Shown here: piece after piece, positions 1 to 11,200 of the stretch | Position numbering within the stretch: position 1 is the first letter of the stretch | How the letters are laid out: the number at the start of each line of letters is the position of its first letter | NCBI GenBank assembly: GCA_002887195.1 | Contig: PJAB01000095.1 | Location: forward strand, 1-43,338 | Direction: 5' to 3' | Source of the DNA: Chrysochromulina parva | Lineage: Eukaryota; Haptophyta; Prymnesiales; Chrysochromulinaceae | DNA: 43,338 bases | Position numbers and translations under genes: made by a program | Notes under the pieces: generated by a model | The model's input: only the letters and a program-made list of their open reading frames with translations | Told to the model about the DNA's origin: nothing | Databases searched by the model: none

Positions 1-270
1 AGCGGGCACGCCCCATTGCTTCGGAAAGAGGAGGAACATGGGGATGAGCATGACATCGGTCACGATCGCCGAATAGAACGAGTACACGGTAGGGAACTTG
101 GACATCGAGAAGAGCCACGCGGTGAGCTGCACCTTGACAACCACAATCGTCACCAAACTGACGAGTGCAATGGTGGTCGCTGTGGCAGGGGAGCACCATG
201 CCCCGCTGTTTGCGCCCTTTTTCTCGACCAGAACGTCATCTATTTTCTCCTTGGTCGGGACGCGTTCCAT
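1..270 (-). CDS. Partial multi-pass membrane protein (N-terminal 90 aa)
   Basis: On the minus strand an open frame begins with ATG at 270-268 and runs off the left edge of the window without a stop. The 90 visible residues start with a polar, charged leader (about residues 1-30). A strong hydrophobic helix follows at about 33-50 (TTIALVSLVTIVVV), then a short loop, then a second helix at about 64-83 ending in FPKQWG. This is a typical start of an integral membrane transporter. The spacing and the 'SKFPTVYSFYSAIVTDVMLIP' style of the second helix loosely recall CRT-like/drug-metabolite transporters, but that is a weak impression and no function is assigned. The start is supported because it is the only ATG ahead of the first helix and the upstream DNA is non-coding in character. 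Confidence 0.6.
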   Translation of the reverse strand, partial: MERVPTKEKIDDVLVEKKGANSGAWCSPATATTIALVSLVTIVVVKVQLTAWLFSMSKFPTVYSFYSAIVTDVMLIPMFLLFPKQWGVPA

Positions 271-1184
271 GAGGCTGAAAGGTCGCCAGGGAGCCGACTT
301 CAGCTTGCTTCGGTCTATGTGAAGGTGCCGACTTCGGGTGGAAGTTCAAGAAAAGGGTCAAACCCGGTGTTGCATGCAACGCGGATCCTTTTTAGGTCCA
401 AATTCATCTATGCATGTTTAGCGGCGAAACTCCTGGTCCTGCCTCCTGCGCCGTATGGTAACCGTATGGTCTCGTCCAAGCGCACCTCGGCACACAGCAG
501 CCGCGCGGCGGTGCTTGCGGCGATGTGTGCCAGTGTGGCGTGATCGTTCGGGTACAGGAGGGTTGGCGTGCAGACTGCAGTTTTGGCAATGGGCATTGGG
601 GAAGGGGGGCGCGCGGGCATCGCCATCGACGATAGCCTATCGACGACGCGGACGCCGGTGAAAGCGGGGACGTGCGACTGCGATCTGCGTCTGCGACGAC
701 CCGGACGTGCGAGGCGGATTTCCGAATCTGATTGTGATTCCGTTTTCGTGTGAGGCTGCAGGCTCCGAGAAGTGACGACATACTCCGGCGCATGCGAACA
801 TCGTAGTACGAGCACGAAGTACTTCGCTCATGCTCATGTGTGCTGGCCCGCTGCGCGTGGCGTGGTGCGAGGCGCGTCTCTCAGGCCGTGATGTGCTCGA
901 CACGACGTGACACGTGAGGACGTGCGATGCGCTAGCGATGCACTCCTCGCCGCAGGACCCCCAGCGCAGGCCTTCCAGTAGCTCCCCTACCCCTGGTCCT
1001 GCCTGCCGACATGTGTACCGCCCGCCGCTCGAGTCCTCCACCCCCCCTGACTCCTCTTTCATGCCGCGACAATGACACAGCGGGGGCGGGTGCCTCGCCG
1101 CCGTGCCGTGGGGGCATCGGTCAGGCCACCGAGCCGTCGTCGCAGATGCCTCTTGCCCTCCCTATGCCCGTCTCTCTCTCGCAG

Positions 1185-1226
1185 GTCGAGATCCCCCCGT
1201 CGAGATCCCCCCGTCGAGATCCCCCC
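1185..1226. repeat. 14-bp tandem repeat, 3 copies
   Basis: The unit GTCGAGATCCCCCC is repeated three times without interruption (1185-1198, 1199-1212, 1213-1226). It lies in intergenic sequence. Confidence 0.95.
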
Positions 1227-1338
1227 TTCCCCTGACGCACCCTCGGTCGCACACCAACATGGCATGTACTCGGGGGGTTAGGGGCTGCGGTGCTGCAGCC
1301 GTCCACGACGGCGCGCGCGCGCAGCCCCATTGTAATCT

Positions 1339-1482
1339 GCTGCTCCTCATGCTCCTCATGAGCTCCTCATTAGCGAATGAGCTGCTCCTCATGCTCCTCA
1401 TCAGCTCCTCATTAGCTAATGAGCTGCTCCTCATGCTCCGCATCAGCTCCTCATTAGCGAATGAGCTGCTCCTCATGCTCCG
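1339..1482. repeat. 42-bp minisatellite, 3.4 copies
   Basis: Three full units (1339-1380, 1381-1422, 1423-1464) and an 18-bp partial unit (1465-1482) differ at only a few positions. Each unit begins GCTGCTCCTCATGCTC and ends with a GCGAATGA or GCTAATGA box. Because 42 is a multiple of three, both strands read as a 14-residue peptide repeat, but nothing else suggests it is translated. Confidence 0.95.
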
Positions 1483-1615
1483 TAGGCCCTCGAGGGCAGC
1501 CCACGCGACGACCGTTACAAGGGCCCGCTTCGAAAGATCGCTCCCTGCCTCCCCCAAAGCGCCCCCCTATCGGACTCCCCCACCCCCGCCCCCCGCCCCC
1601 CGCCGTCGCTCCCGC

Positions 1616-3728
1616 TCAGCGACGTGCGCGGCTCGAGCGGGCGGACGAGGCGGGCTCGGGCGCCGGCTCGGGCGCGGGCTCCACCCCGCGCTTGGCTCCG
1701 CGTTTGGGCCGCGCAGCACTCGCGGGCGCCTCTGCCAGGGGCGCCTCCTCGGGTGCTGGCGCCGGAGCGGGATCGGGCGCCGTCGTGGCGCTCTTGGAGC
1801 GCTTCACAGAGGCATTCACAGAGGCAGGCACCACCTCGTCTGCCGGCGCGGGGGCGGGCTCCGCTGCGGCGGCGCGCTTGCCGCGATTGAGTGAGGCCTC
1901 GTGCGACGACGTCGCCTTGGTCCCCTTGTGCTTGAGTGAGGTCCCCTTGCGCTGGCCGGCACGTTGCTCGAAGGCCTCGAGGGCAGCGAGCATGTCAGTT
2001 TCGTCAAGGTCCTCTTCGTCCTGATCGTCGTGGACCACGTGCCAGAGCGCCGGGTCGCTGCCCTCGGCCGGAGCCCATTTGGTCACCCGGGCGTGGATCT
2101 CGATGCCATCCAGATTGCGGAGGACCTGCTTCCCAATCCACTCGTGTCCGGACGTCAACCACTCAATGGGCTCCTCCTCTGCGGGCGCAGCCACCGCCTC
2201 GGCGACGAGCGCAGCGAGCAGCCGTTCGGCAAGGGCCACCCTCTTGCCACCAGTGTCGAGGCCTCGGCTCGCGAGCGACTCGCGCAGCTCGGTCACCTTC
2301 ATCGCCGCCACCGCGTCCGCCGCCGCCTGAAGGGCCTCTGCCGATGGCGCGGCGGCCGGCGCGGCCTCGGCCTCGGGCAAGGCCTCGGGCAAGGCCTCGG
2401 CCAATGGCGCCGCCTCCGCCACCACCTCGGTCGCCTCCACCACGGGCGCTGGTGCGGGCGCCTTGGCCGCCCCGAGCGCGCCGACCAGGCGCGTGGCGAG
2501 CTCCGCACGCTTGCCGCTCGTGTCGAGTCCGAGCGTCTCGAGAGCCTCACGCAGCTCCTTGACCTTCATCGCGGCCACGTCTTCCGTGCTCAGCGAGCGC
2601 AGCGCTGTCGCGGGCGCCTCTGTGATGGCCGCAGCCTCAGCGTCGGTCGCGAAGGCCGCTGCGGCTTCAGCAACGCCCGTGATGACCGCGGCATGCATCT
2701 CCGCAGCGTAGCGCGCGCGCGCGCTCGGCGGCGCACGCACCGAGCCGATCACGTCTAGCAAGTCCGCCGCCTCTGGCGCCCGCCCGCCAGCGGGGAAGGC
2801 GCCGAGCGACTCGGGCGTGGGCAGCTGCGCGAACATGAAGGGCGAAGGCGCCAGCGCCTTGGGCGTCTTCGCCTTGGCCGCCGACCCCTTGGCCGCCGAT
2901 CCCTTCATAGCGGAGGCCTTCGAGGCGGAGGCCTTCGAGGCGGAGGTCTTGGGCGCGGCGCTGGGCGTGCACTTCATGGGTGCGGCGGCGAGCTCGGCGA
3001 GCATCACCTCCTGCATGGCCACCTCCCTCTCGGCCCCATCGCACTCACGCCAGATGACCATCTGAGGGTCCGAGCGCGCGTGCTCGAGGACGCACTCGGC
3101 GATGAAGGCCGCCTGAGGCGCGGACTGGTACGTCTCGTACGCGGCCTGGTACGTCTCGTCCGCGGCCTCGCCAAAGGCGGCGACGGGCTCGGGGGTGAAG
3201 ATGCCGAGCAGCCGCCGCGCCTCCGTCTCGTCCGCCAGCAACGACTGATGCGACAGTGGCGTGAACGTACCGTGCACCATCGTCGAAGGCTCGCCCATAT
3301 TAGGAAGGCGGGCCGCCGAGAGCGTGGCGACGGGTGCACCGTCGTCGGCGAGGCTCTCGCGGCGCTGGGCTCCGAGCGCCAGCTGGGCTGCCTCCTGCGT
3401 GGACGGCGCCTGCGGCATCGAGTGGCGACGAATGGCACCAGGCGGCGCCGCAGCTGGCACTGCCGACTTCGGCTGCGACTTCGGCTGCGACGGCAGCCCG
3501 AGGCCAGCCTCGATGGAGAGCCGACGCTCAGACTTGGCGACCGACGAGAGGCGCGAGCTGACCGAATGCACTGTGGGCGGAGGCGCGCCGTCGCGGTGAT
3601 AGCCGCCCACGCGCACGGCGAAGGTGCCGGAGACGGGAGCGGGCGACTCGCTGAAGAAGAGCTGGCGGACCGGAAGCACGAACATCGAGTCGTCTGCCAC
3701 CTCCTGCGCGGCCTCCTCGTCCTCATCT

Positions 3729-3762
<34 letters not shown>

Positions 3763-6700
3763 TCTCGTCCTCCTCGTCCTCGTCCTTCTCGTAAACGTCC
3801 TCGTCCTCGTCAGCCCACGAGCCGAGGTCATCCGAGAGCTCCTCCTCCTCCACGTCGTCCTCGTCCTCGCAGTCGCTAAAGACTTCGACTGAGCCATTCG
3901 AGTGGACGAGCACCGAGTTGGATGAGGACGTGGACAGCCTGGCCGGCTTGGCGGCGCTGCCGGCTATGAGCTCGATGGCGCTGCCGACGGTCGGCTTGGC
4001 GGCGCTGCCCGGCTTGGCGGCGCTCGGCTTCATGGCGGCGTAGTTGGCCGCGATCGCGGCGAGCGCGGCCGACGGGTCCGCACGTGTGCACACGCGCCCC
4101 ACGCTGCTCCTCTGGGACGAATGGAGCTGCAGCCGGCGGAAGGCCGAGAGGGCGGGGGTGGCCGAGCCGAGCGCCATGTCGAGCGAGCCCATGAGCGAGG
4201 CGGCAGGCGTCGCGATGCTCGCCACCGTCGACGGAGGTGGGCCCTTGGAGCACGAGAGCACTCCGAACTCACCAAAGGCACCCAGTAGCTCGCCGTCCAT
4301 GAAGTGCGTGTGGATGCCCACGCGCCCGCCCGGCGGCACCGGGGACGGGAAGAGCGGGATCTTGGTCGGGACTTCGGTCGTCGTCGCCTCCCACGCCTCG
4401 TCGCCCTCCTCCTCGTCGTCGTCGCCCTCCTCAAACTGCCACGGGTAGCACTCGTTCTCTGCCTGCCACTGCTCGTAGCTGGCCGCCTCCCACTGCTCCC
4501 ATTGCTGCGCCTCCCACTCAGCCATGGCGTCCGCATCCCATGCCTCCGCATCCTCTGCCGCGTCGCACTTGTGCATGAGCGACACGTCCTCAGGGGTGTA
4601 CGTGCTCTCGCCAGCCGCGTCGCTGCCCACGGAGTAACGTACGGCCGCCACCCAGGTGCCGCTCACCGCGCCGCGCACGAGCCCACCGGGGGCGCGCACG
4701 ACGCGCGGGGTGCCATGGTTCACACCAAACCGAATCTTGGAGTTGACGCGACCGCCCTTGGGCTTGGGCGAGTTGAAGGGCTTGGGCGCAGCGGCGGCGG
4801 CGGGCGCAACGTCGAAGAGGTTCTCAACCTGGACGCTTGACTCCTCCTCCGCCTCCTCCTCCATCTCGTCCTCCATCTCGTCCTCCATCTCCTGCTCCGC
4901 GCGCCACGAGAGCGAATCTTCGTCCTGCTCCGCCGCCACGTGCTGCGCGGACACACTGAAGGTGCCCAGAGCAACCGCCTCCCCGGGGGAGGTGCGAACG
5001 AGCTTCTGTGGGGAAAAGGAGCCATGAACGAGCCCCGAGGGCGGCCCGATGAGCGAGGGGCGGCGCAGCAGCGCCTCGACAACGTTCGCCGCGTTGGGCG
5101 TGAACTTGGCCGCGACGACGGCCTCGACGGCCGCATGCGCAGCGTCGGCGCCGGTCAGCGGCGTCTTCGTGCTCCTGCGCCGCGTGCCGGGCGCCGCTGG
5201 GTCGCACCCGCGGCCGGGCGTCTGCTCCCACGACTGGCGCACCGGTCGCTGCCGGTCGACGGAACCGACGAAACTCGAGTTGATGAACTTGACCGACGGT
5301 CGGACCCCAGCGAGCATCGAACGGATCACCGCTGCACCGTTGGGCGTCGCATCAGCCGCATCATCGCCCACGAGAGCGCTCACGGCCGCCGAGACGCTGC
5401 TCGTGCTCAGGCGGCGCGAGACCTCGGAGCCGCCGGTGCACGGCCCCGCTGAGCCCGTGGCGGGCGTCTTCGGGCGCGCCCCGCTGGGCGTCTTGGACGC
5501 GCGCCGGCTGCCCGCATCCACGCCGGGCCCGCCGGGAGTCTGCTCGTGCGACGCGCGCACCTTCTTATGCGTGCCCGAGCCCGGTTCGAATTTGACCGAC
5601 TTGCGCCGAGTCTCGGAGGGCGGGGGCGCGAGGCTCGTGCGCGTGGCGCCCTGGAACTCCCCAAACTCGATCGCGGCCTCGGCCGTCGCTTGGCACTCCT
5701 CCTTAGTAGGCAGGCACTCTTCCTCCTCGGCCTCCTCCTGGTCAAACGAGGCAAAGTACGCCGTCCTGAGGCGCGCGCGCGCCGCCTCGACCTCCGCGGC
5801 CGCCGCGGCGCCGCATAGGTCCTCGAGGGTCACCGAGAGCGCCGTGTTGAGCGGTAGCCCGCCGGCCGGCGTGGGCGGCGGCGCGATGGCGATCTTGTGG
5901 GGCGCGGGCGACACTCCGATGGGCGTCGTCACCTTGACGGCCACGGGCGCGACGATCGCGTGCGTCTGACTCACTTTGGGCGACTTTCCCACGCGGTTGC
6001 CGCTAGCCGGGAGCGTCGGCGACGGGCCGATGAGCGTCGGCGATGGCTGGACAAGCGTCGGCGATGGCTGGACAAGCGTTGGCGATGGCTGGACAAGCGT
6101 CGGCGATGGGCCCATGAGGATGGGCGAGGGCGCCACGATCTGCGCCATGGGCACCACCATCGGTGCCATACTGGGCGAGGGCGCGGCGGCTGCAACGTTC
6201 AGCGAGGCGCGTTCCTTCTTGGCCGACTTCTTTGCCGACGAGGTACCAGTGGGCTCCTCGGGGCGTGATGCGGAGAGCACCGCGTTCGCCGCGGGCGAGG
6301 GCGCGACGATCGCCACCTCCGCCATGGAGCCCGCGGACGCACGGCGCACCGCAAGCATCTTGCGAAGGGGCGTGGGCAGCAACGGCCTTACGCTCATGCC
6401 CGCCGGAAGGGACGACGGCGCTGCGGGCGGCGGCGCCCCCACCTCGGCTGCGGCCGCGAGCGCCGCCGCGAGCGCCTCTGTGATCGGCTCGCCCAGATCC
6501 ATAGCCTCGACTCCGTCAAAGACATTCATGGCCGGCGTGGGCGTCATGGCCGGCGTGGGCGTCATGGCCGGCGTGGGCGCTTTGGCCGACGTGGGCGCTT
6601 TGGCCGGCGTGGGCGCTTTGGCCGGCGTGGGCGCCTTGGCTGGCGTGGGCGCTTTGGCCGGCGTGGGCGCTTTGGCCGGCGTGGGCGCTTTGGCCGACTT

Positions 6701-7927
6701 GGCTGGCGTGGGCGCCTTGGCCGACTTCGGCGGCTCGGGCAGCGGCGGCGCGGTGCGAGACTCGGGCGTGGGCGCCGCCGAGGACGCCGCCGAAGAACTC
6801 TCGGAGTGTGGCGCCGCGCCCCCGTGGCGCGAAAGCACGCTCGAGATGCCGGCGGCGCGCTTGGACATGGCCGCCTGCAGCTCCGCAAAGATGCCTCCGC
6901 CTCCGCTGGTGATGGGTGCGGGCGTTGGCTTCTTCGCCGATCCTGGCCTCTTCGCCGACTTGGGCGCCGACTTGGGCGCCTCGGGCGGCGCCATGGGCTG
7001 CGCACTCTCGGCGGCTGCCGCCCCGGCACTCTCCTCGGCGGCGGCGCGCTTCTCGGCGCGCTTTCGGAAAGCCTCCTGGACCGCGTTCTTCAGAACGTTC
7101 GAGTCGAGCGCAACGTTCGCGTCGAGCGCACCGTTCGCGTCGTTGGACGGCGCAGGAGGCGGCGCCGCCCGGCGCAAGGGTGCCGCGGGAGGCGGCGCCG
7201 CGACGGGCGGCGGAGCGAGCGGCGGCGGCGCGAGCGCCACGAACGGTGACTTGGGTACTCGCGGCGCCGCAGCGGGAGAGTCGTCGGGCGTCGGAAAGTC
7301 GCCAGTCAACTTGCTGCGGCGCGCCTCGAGCGCAGAGCGCAGGTGATCAGGCGCGCCGAGGGGCGTTCGCCCGCTCTGCGCGGCAGATTTGCGTCGTCCC
7401 GAGCTCGGCGCGCCGTCATTGCTTGCATTCTCCTTGGCAGGGCCGGCCTTGGGCGTGTCCGCCTTGAGCGCGGCACCGCGCGCCACCTCGAGCGGGGCGG
7501 CTGCGGCGATGGCCGATTTGGGGTTGGCGGCGGCGGCAGCCGGAGCTTTCGCAAACGCCGGAATCATCACCGTTCGCATCATGTCCACCTCCGCGTTGCA
7601 GTACTCGAAGCGGAAGCGGCGGCCGCAGATCGTGATGATGTCCTTGTTGGCGAGGAGGTGCGGCTGCCCATCGCACCGCTCGTCGTTGAGGAGGGTGCCG
7701 AGCGGATTGGTCTGGCTCAGGTTCTCGATCCACACCTGCCGGTACTCGTCGGCGGTCAGTCGCGCCTGCATCTTGGACACTTCGGGCAGCCGGATCTGGA
7801 TGTCGCACTTCTCCGGGTCGCGGCCGATGAGGAGCACGTTGTTCTTCATCTCGCACATTCCACCCTCTTCGCCCGACTTCTTGAGCACGATGAGGTTGCC
7901 GAAGGGCGTCTCGTCGGCGATCATCAT
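1616..7927 (-). CDS. Ki-67-like FHA / PP1-docking / double-SAP chromatin protein
   Basis: This is a single uninterrupted frame of 2103 aa. Residues ~10-110 form an FHA domain with the GR motif (LLIGRDPE), a VSK motif, the TNP turn and an end IITICGRRFRFEY. The order and wording closely resemble the FHA domain of vertebrate Ki-67. The usual FHA His after Ser is Gln here (VSKMQ). A long disordered middle follows with seven tandem APTPAK units (~6529-6718, CDK-type TPxK sites), a PSPTLVQ repeat and acidic tracts (3716-3800). Three KVxF-type PP1 docking motifs are visible: KSVKF (~residue 777), SVKF (~877) and KIRF (~1064). Two SAP domains lie at ~1785-1818 and ~1874-1908, and a Tudor-like segment with WHVVHDDQDEEDLDE at ~1925-1982. 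The C terminus is basic. I infer a nuclear, mitotically phosphorylated chromosome-coating or PP1-targeting scaffold. Orthology to Ki-67 is not proven. The start is the first of two Mets directly before the FHA domain. Confidence 0.8.
6011..6110 (-). repeat. 21-bp coding repeat (PSPTLVQ)
   Basis: About four near-identical 21-bp units encode a PSPTLVQ/PSPTLIG heptapeptide repeat inside the disordered middle of the Ki-67-like protein. Each unit carries an SP site. Confidence 0.85.
6529..6718 (-). repeat. 18-bp coding repeat (KAPTPA)
   Basis: A tandem 18-bp unit encodes seven APTPAK hexapeptides. It then degrades through one TSAK unit into PTPAM units. Each TPAK matches the full CDK consensus [S/T]-P-x-[K/R]. 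Some copies are nearly identical at DNA level, so this is a young expansion. Confidence 0.85.
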
Positions 7928-8259
7928 TGCGGGGTCGACGCCGGCTGGGTTCGCGGGACGGGAGAGCGGAAGGCTAACCGCCTGCCGCGAAGGAGAGGAA
8001 TTTGTCGTTCAAATGAGCCGCGCGAACGCCGTGTCGAGCGTACCAAGAAACTACGCATTCTCCGAAATTAGTTACATACAAGCAGAAGCTGAAAACCCGG
8101 CGCTCTGATGAACATGCATACATGCTGCTGAAGTTATTTGCTGCTGTCTGAGGAAAACTTCTGATCGGGACGGCTCCGGCCTCCCGTAGATGTTGGCGGT
8201 GATAGGGTCTAGGTGGCCATGCGTGTTCAGCTGCAGCTGCTGTGAAGCCCTCATCACTC
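7928..8259. other. Spacer between the Ki-67-like gene and the cNBD gene
   Basis: This 332-bp gap lies 5' of the Ki-67-like gene and 3' of the cyclic-nucleotide-binding gene, both on the minus strand. It must contain the promoter and leader of the former and the 3' end signals of the latter. It includes a relatively AT-rich patch around 8050-8110. I see no specific motif or hidden gene. Confidence 0.5.
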
Positions 8260-11200
8260 TCACGTCCCTCGCCTCGCGTTGGTCACGTGGCGAACGTCCT
8301 TGAGCCTACGCAGCCGCGATTTGATGTCGGGCACGAGCAGCATGCAAGCGGCGAACTGCTCGACGGGCAGCACGAGCAGCTTGGTGGCGGTGGCCGTGAC
8401 GGCCGCCGCCATGCGCGTACTCCGGTCGATCATCGCCATCTCGCCGAAGACGGGCAGCCCGGCACCGACCCCCTGATCGGTCGATCCCTTTCCGGCGGAC
8501 TGCCCCTGCTCCGCCACAAGCGTCGCGAACACGGTGCCGTCGCGCTTGCGCATGCTGACCGAGCCATGAAAGAGGATGTACACCTTGTCGCCGGGCATGC
8601 CGTAATCGAAAATCTTCACAGCGGCCTCGTGCTCCTCGAGTGTGAAGAGCGGCACGATCGCCTTGAGCGTCTTGTTGGGCAACCCGCGGAAGAGCGACAT
8701 GCATGCAAGCTCGCCCTCCACGAAGGCGTCGAAGACCTGCCCTCATATGGCAAAGGCGAGCAGATGGCGATCAGATGGCGGCCCAGATCGCGGCCCAGGA
8801 TGGCACTCCGAAGGGCACTCCGAAGGGCACTCCCGATGGCACGCTGGTGTGCTCAGCACGGCGCTCGAGACGAAGCACCAAAAAAGGCAGTCGTGCTCGA
8901 GAGGGCGTTCACACTACGTTCACACCTTTTGGGCGACCTTGACTGCGTTCTGTTCGCTCATGTTGAGCCCTTCCGCATTGGCCGTTGAGAACTTGATGAG
9001 TTCGATGTTCTCGAGTGCTTCGAGCGTCGAGGCCCGCGCTTGGCCAAAGAGCGCCTCCATCCCAAGCAGCACGTAGCCACGCCCACCGGATGGGCCACTG
9101 TTCCGGACGTCGTGCACCACCGGATCAGGCTTGCCCACGACGCTCTCGAGGACGCTGCCGCGCGTGAGCACGTAGAAGGCGTGCGAGGGCGCCCCCTCGC
9201 GGTAGATCACATCATACCTGTGATTAAGAAGCCATCAGAGGCCCTCAGGGTCACTCAAGAGGCACTCGGAATCCATCAAAGACAATCTCGGTCACTCAAG
9301 AGGCACTCGGAATCCATCAGAGGCCCTCAGGGTCACTCAAGAGGCACTCGGAATCCAACAAAGACAATCTCGGTCACTCAAGAGGCACTCGGAATCCATC
9401 AGAGGCCCTCAGAGCGCGCCAAAGCATGGGGTGGCAGAGCGGGTCGTTACCGCTGCTGCCGTCGGCGCTTGCCCGCGGACGCCATCATGGAGAGCTGCAT
9501 CTCGCCCAGATCTGCGAAGAGCTCGCTCTGCTTGAGCGCCTCAGCCGCCTTACGAATCTCGACCGCTACGCGTGCGAGCTTCGCCAAGTCCTTGAGGGTG
9601 GCCCCACCCGTGCCCCCATACTTGGCGTTCTGTGCCGCGAGCCGCATGGCCTCTGGCAGCAGGCGGCGCACCTTGGCACGCAACTGACGCAGCCGGCGCG
9701 CTTCCTTCTGCGCCGGCGTAGCGATCACGTCGACCTCGGAGACGCCTGCCCTCTCCGCCTCGGCCGTCGCCATCGCCATCGCCCTCGCCGCCGCGGACGA
9801 CTTTTGGTCCGCCGTCCTCGCGTCTCCAATGGCCCCAAGGAATGAGGCACCCGGGACGACGTCAGTGGCTCCAGATGCGCTGGAGGAACGGCCACTCAAG
9901 GTGTGAACGTTCACACCGCTGAAGGCCACCGCCGCCGCCGCCGCCGGCACCACCGCCGTAGCTCGCGGTTTTGACTCTGCCGGCGCCGCTGAGAGAGTGC
10001 CCGACGTCACCTGCACGCCGGCTGGATGAAACCGACTGAAGGCCGCTGCGGGATGGATAGAGGGGCGACCAGCCCCCCCCGAGGACGGGCGAGGCGTGTC
10101 CATCGGGCGCAGCGTAAAGCGCGGCGGCGAGGTGCGCCCCGAAGAGGATGCCAGATGATGGGAGTCATCGCCTGATGATGAGGCACGCAATCAGAGGTCA
10201 TCAGAGGTCATCAGAGGAGGATGCCAGATGGGCTCCCATCAGATGGGAGTCATCGCCTGATGATGAGGCACGCAATCAGAGGTCATCAGAGGTCATCAGA
10301 GGAGGATGCCAGATGGGCTCCCATCAGATGGGAATCAGCGGCCGATGCGGTGGACGCACGTGTGCACGGCGGCGACACACGCGCCGTCAAAGGCGGCGAC
10401 GGCGAGCGTGCGCGTGCGCTACTGCCGGCATGCGAACTGGCAGGCACGGTCGCACGCGCACTGGCAGGCACGGTCGCGTTCACGCTAACGGCCGAAGCAA
10501 CGATTGCGGCAGGTGCCGCCATCGCCATCACCGCCGCCAGAGCAGCAGCACCTGCTGCTGCTGGCGCGGCTGTGCTGGCCGCCGCTGCCGTCGCTGCCGC
10601 CGGCCCGCCGGCCACACGCACACGGGTGAGGCCGCTGGAGGTGGCCGGACGAGGAGAGGTTGCTGGAGGTGGCGGACGGGTAAGGCCGAAGGAGGTGGAC
10701 GGACGGTTCGTCAATGTCACGCCCATCAAGAGCTGTTTTACTGCCGCGTGCTGCGCGGCGGCGGCGACGGCGGACAGGCCTGAAGCGGACGGAGGCCGCG
10801 CCGTGCTCGAGAGGGCTTCGGCGGCGGCGGTGGCGGCGGCAGATTCGGTGGCGATCACACGCAGGGATGGCAGCACCCTTGCGGGGTTGTCTGGCATGAG
10901 CGACGACATGAACGCCCCCGTATGGGCACGATTGAATGCGCGCTTCATTTTCAGCGATGTGATGGGTGGCTTACGCGCATACTTGAGCACGTCACGCTTC
11001 AGTGGGTGCAGGTGGTAGATGCTGGCGACCACGTCGTGCCGTCGTTTGTCAAAGGCCTGCTCGGCGGCTGCCTTGCGAGCCTTGTAAGCCTCCTCGGCCG
11101 CAAGCGTGTAGATTTCCACTTCATTGTCCTCTCTTTTTGACATCGAGTGGGCCGCCGAGCGCAGCCGCAACACCGCGCCGCTGAGTGCCATCTTCTCCAC

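Larger units (their letters stand above)
271..1615. other. Intergenic region with minisatellites
   Basis: This 1.3-kb stretch separates the 5' end of the membrane protein gene from the 3' end of the FHA/SAP gene. Several overlapping open frames exist on both strands, but they are compositionally driven and contain no recognisable domain. Apart from two tandem repeat blocks (1185-1226 and 1339-1482) I see no gene, RNA or clear regulatory site. The first few hundred bases should hold the promoter and 5' leader of the membrane protein gene. Confidence 0.6.

Noticed and set aside
1103..1894. 263-aa plus-strand frame through the 42-bp minisatellite
   Set aside because: The LLLMLLxSSSLANE repeat arises from the minisatellite, and the frame continues antisense into the Ki-67-like gene.
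5976..7346. 456-aa plus-strand open frame
   Set aside because: It is the antisense of the Ki-67-like protein's Ala/Pro repeats and has no domain of its own.
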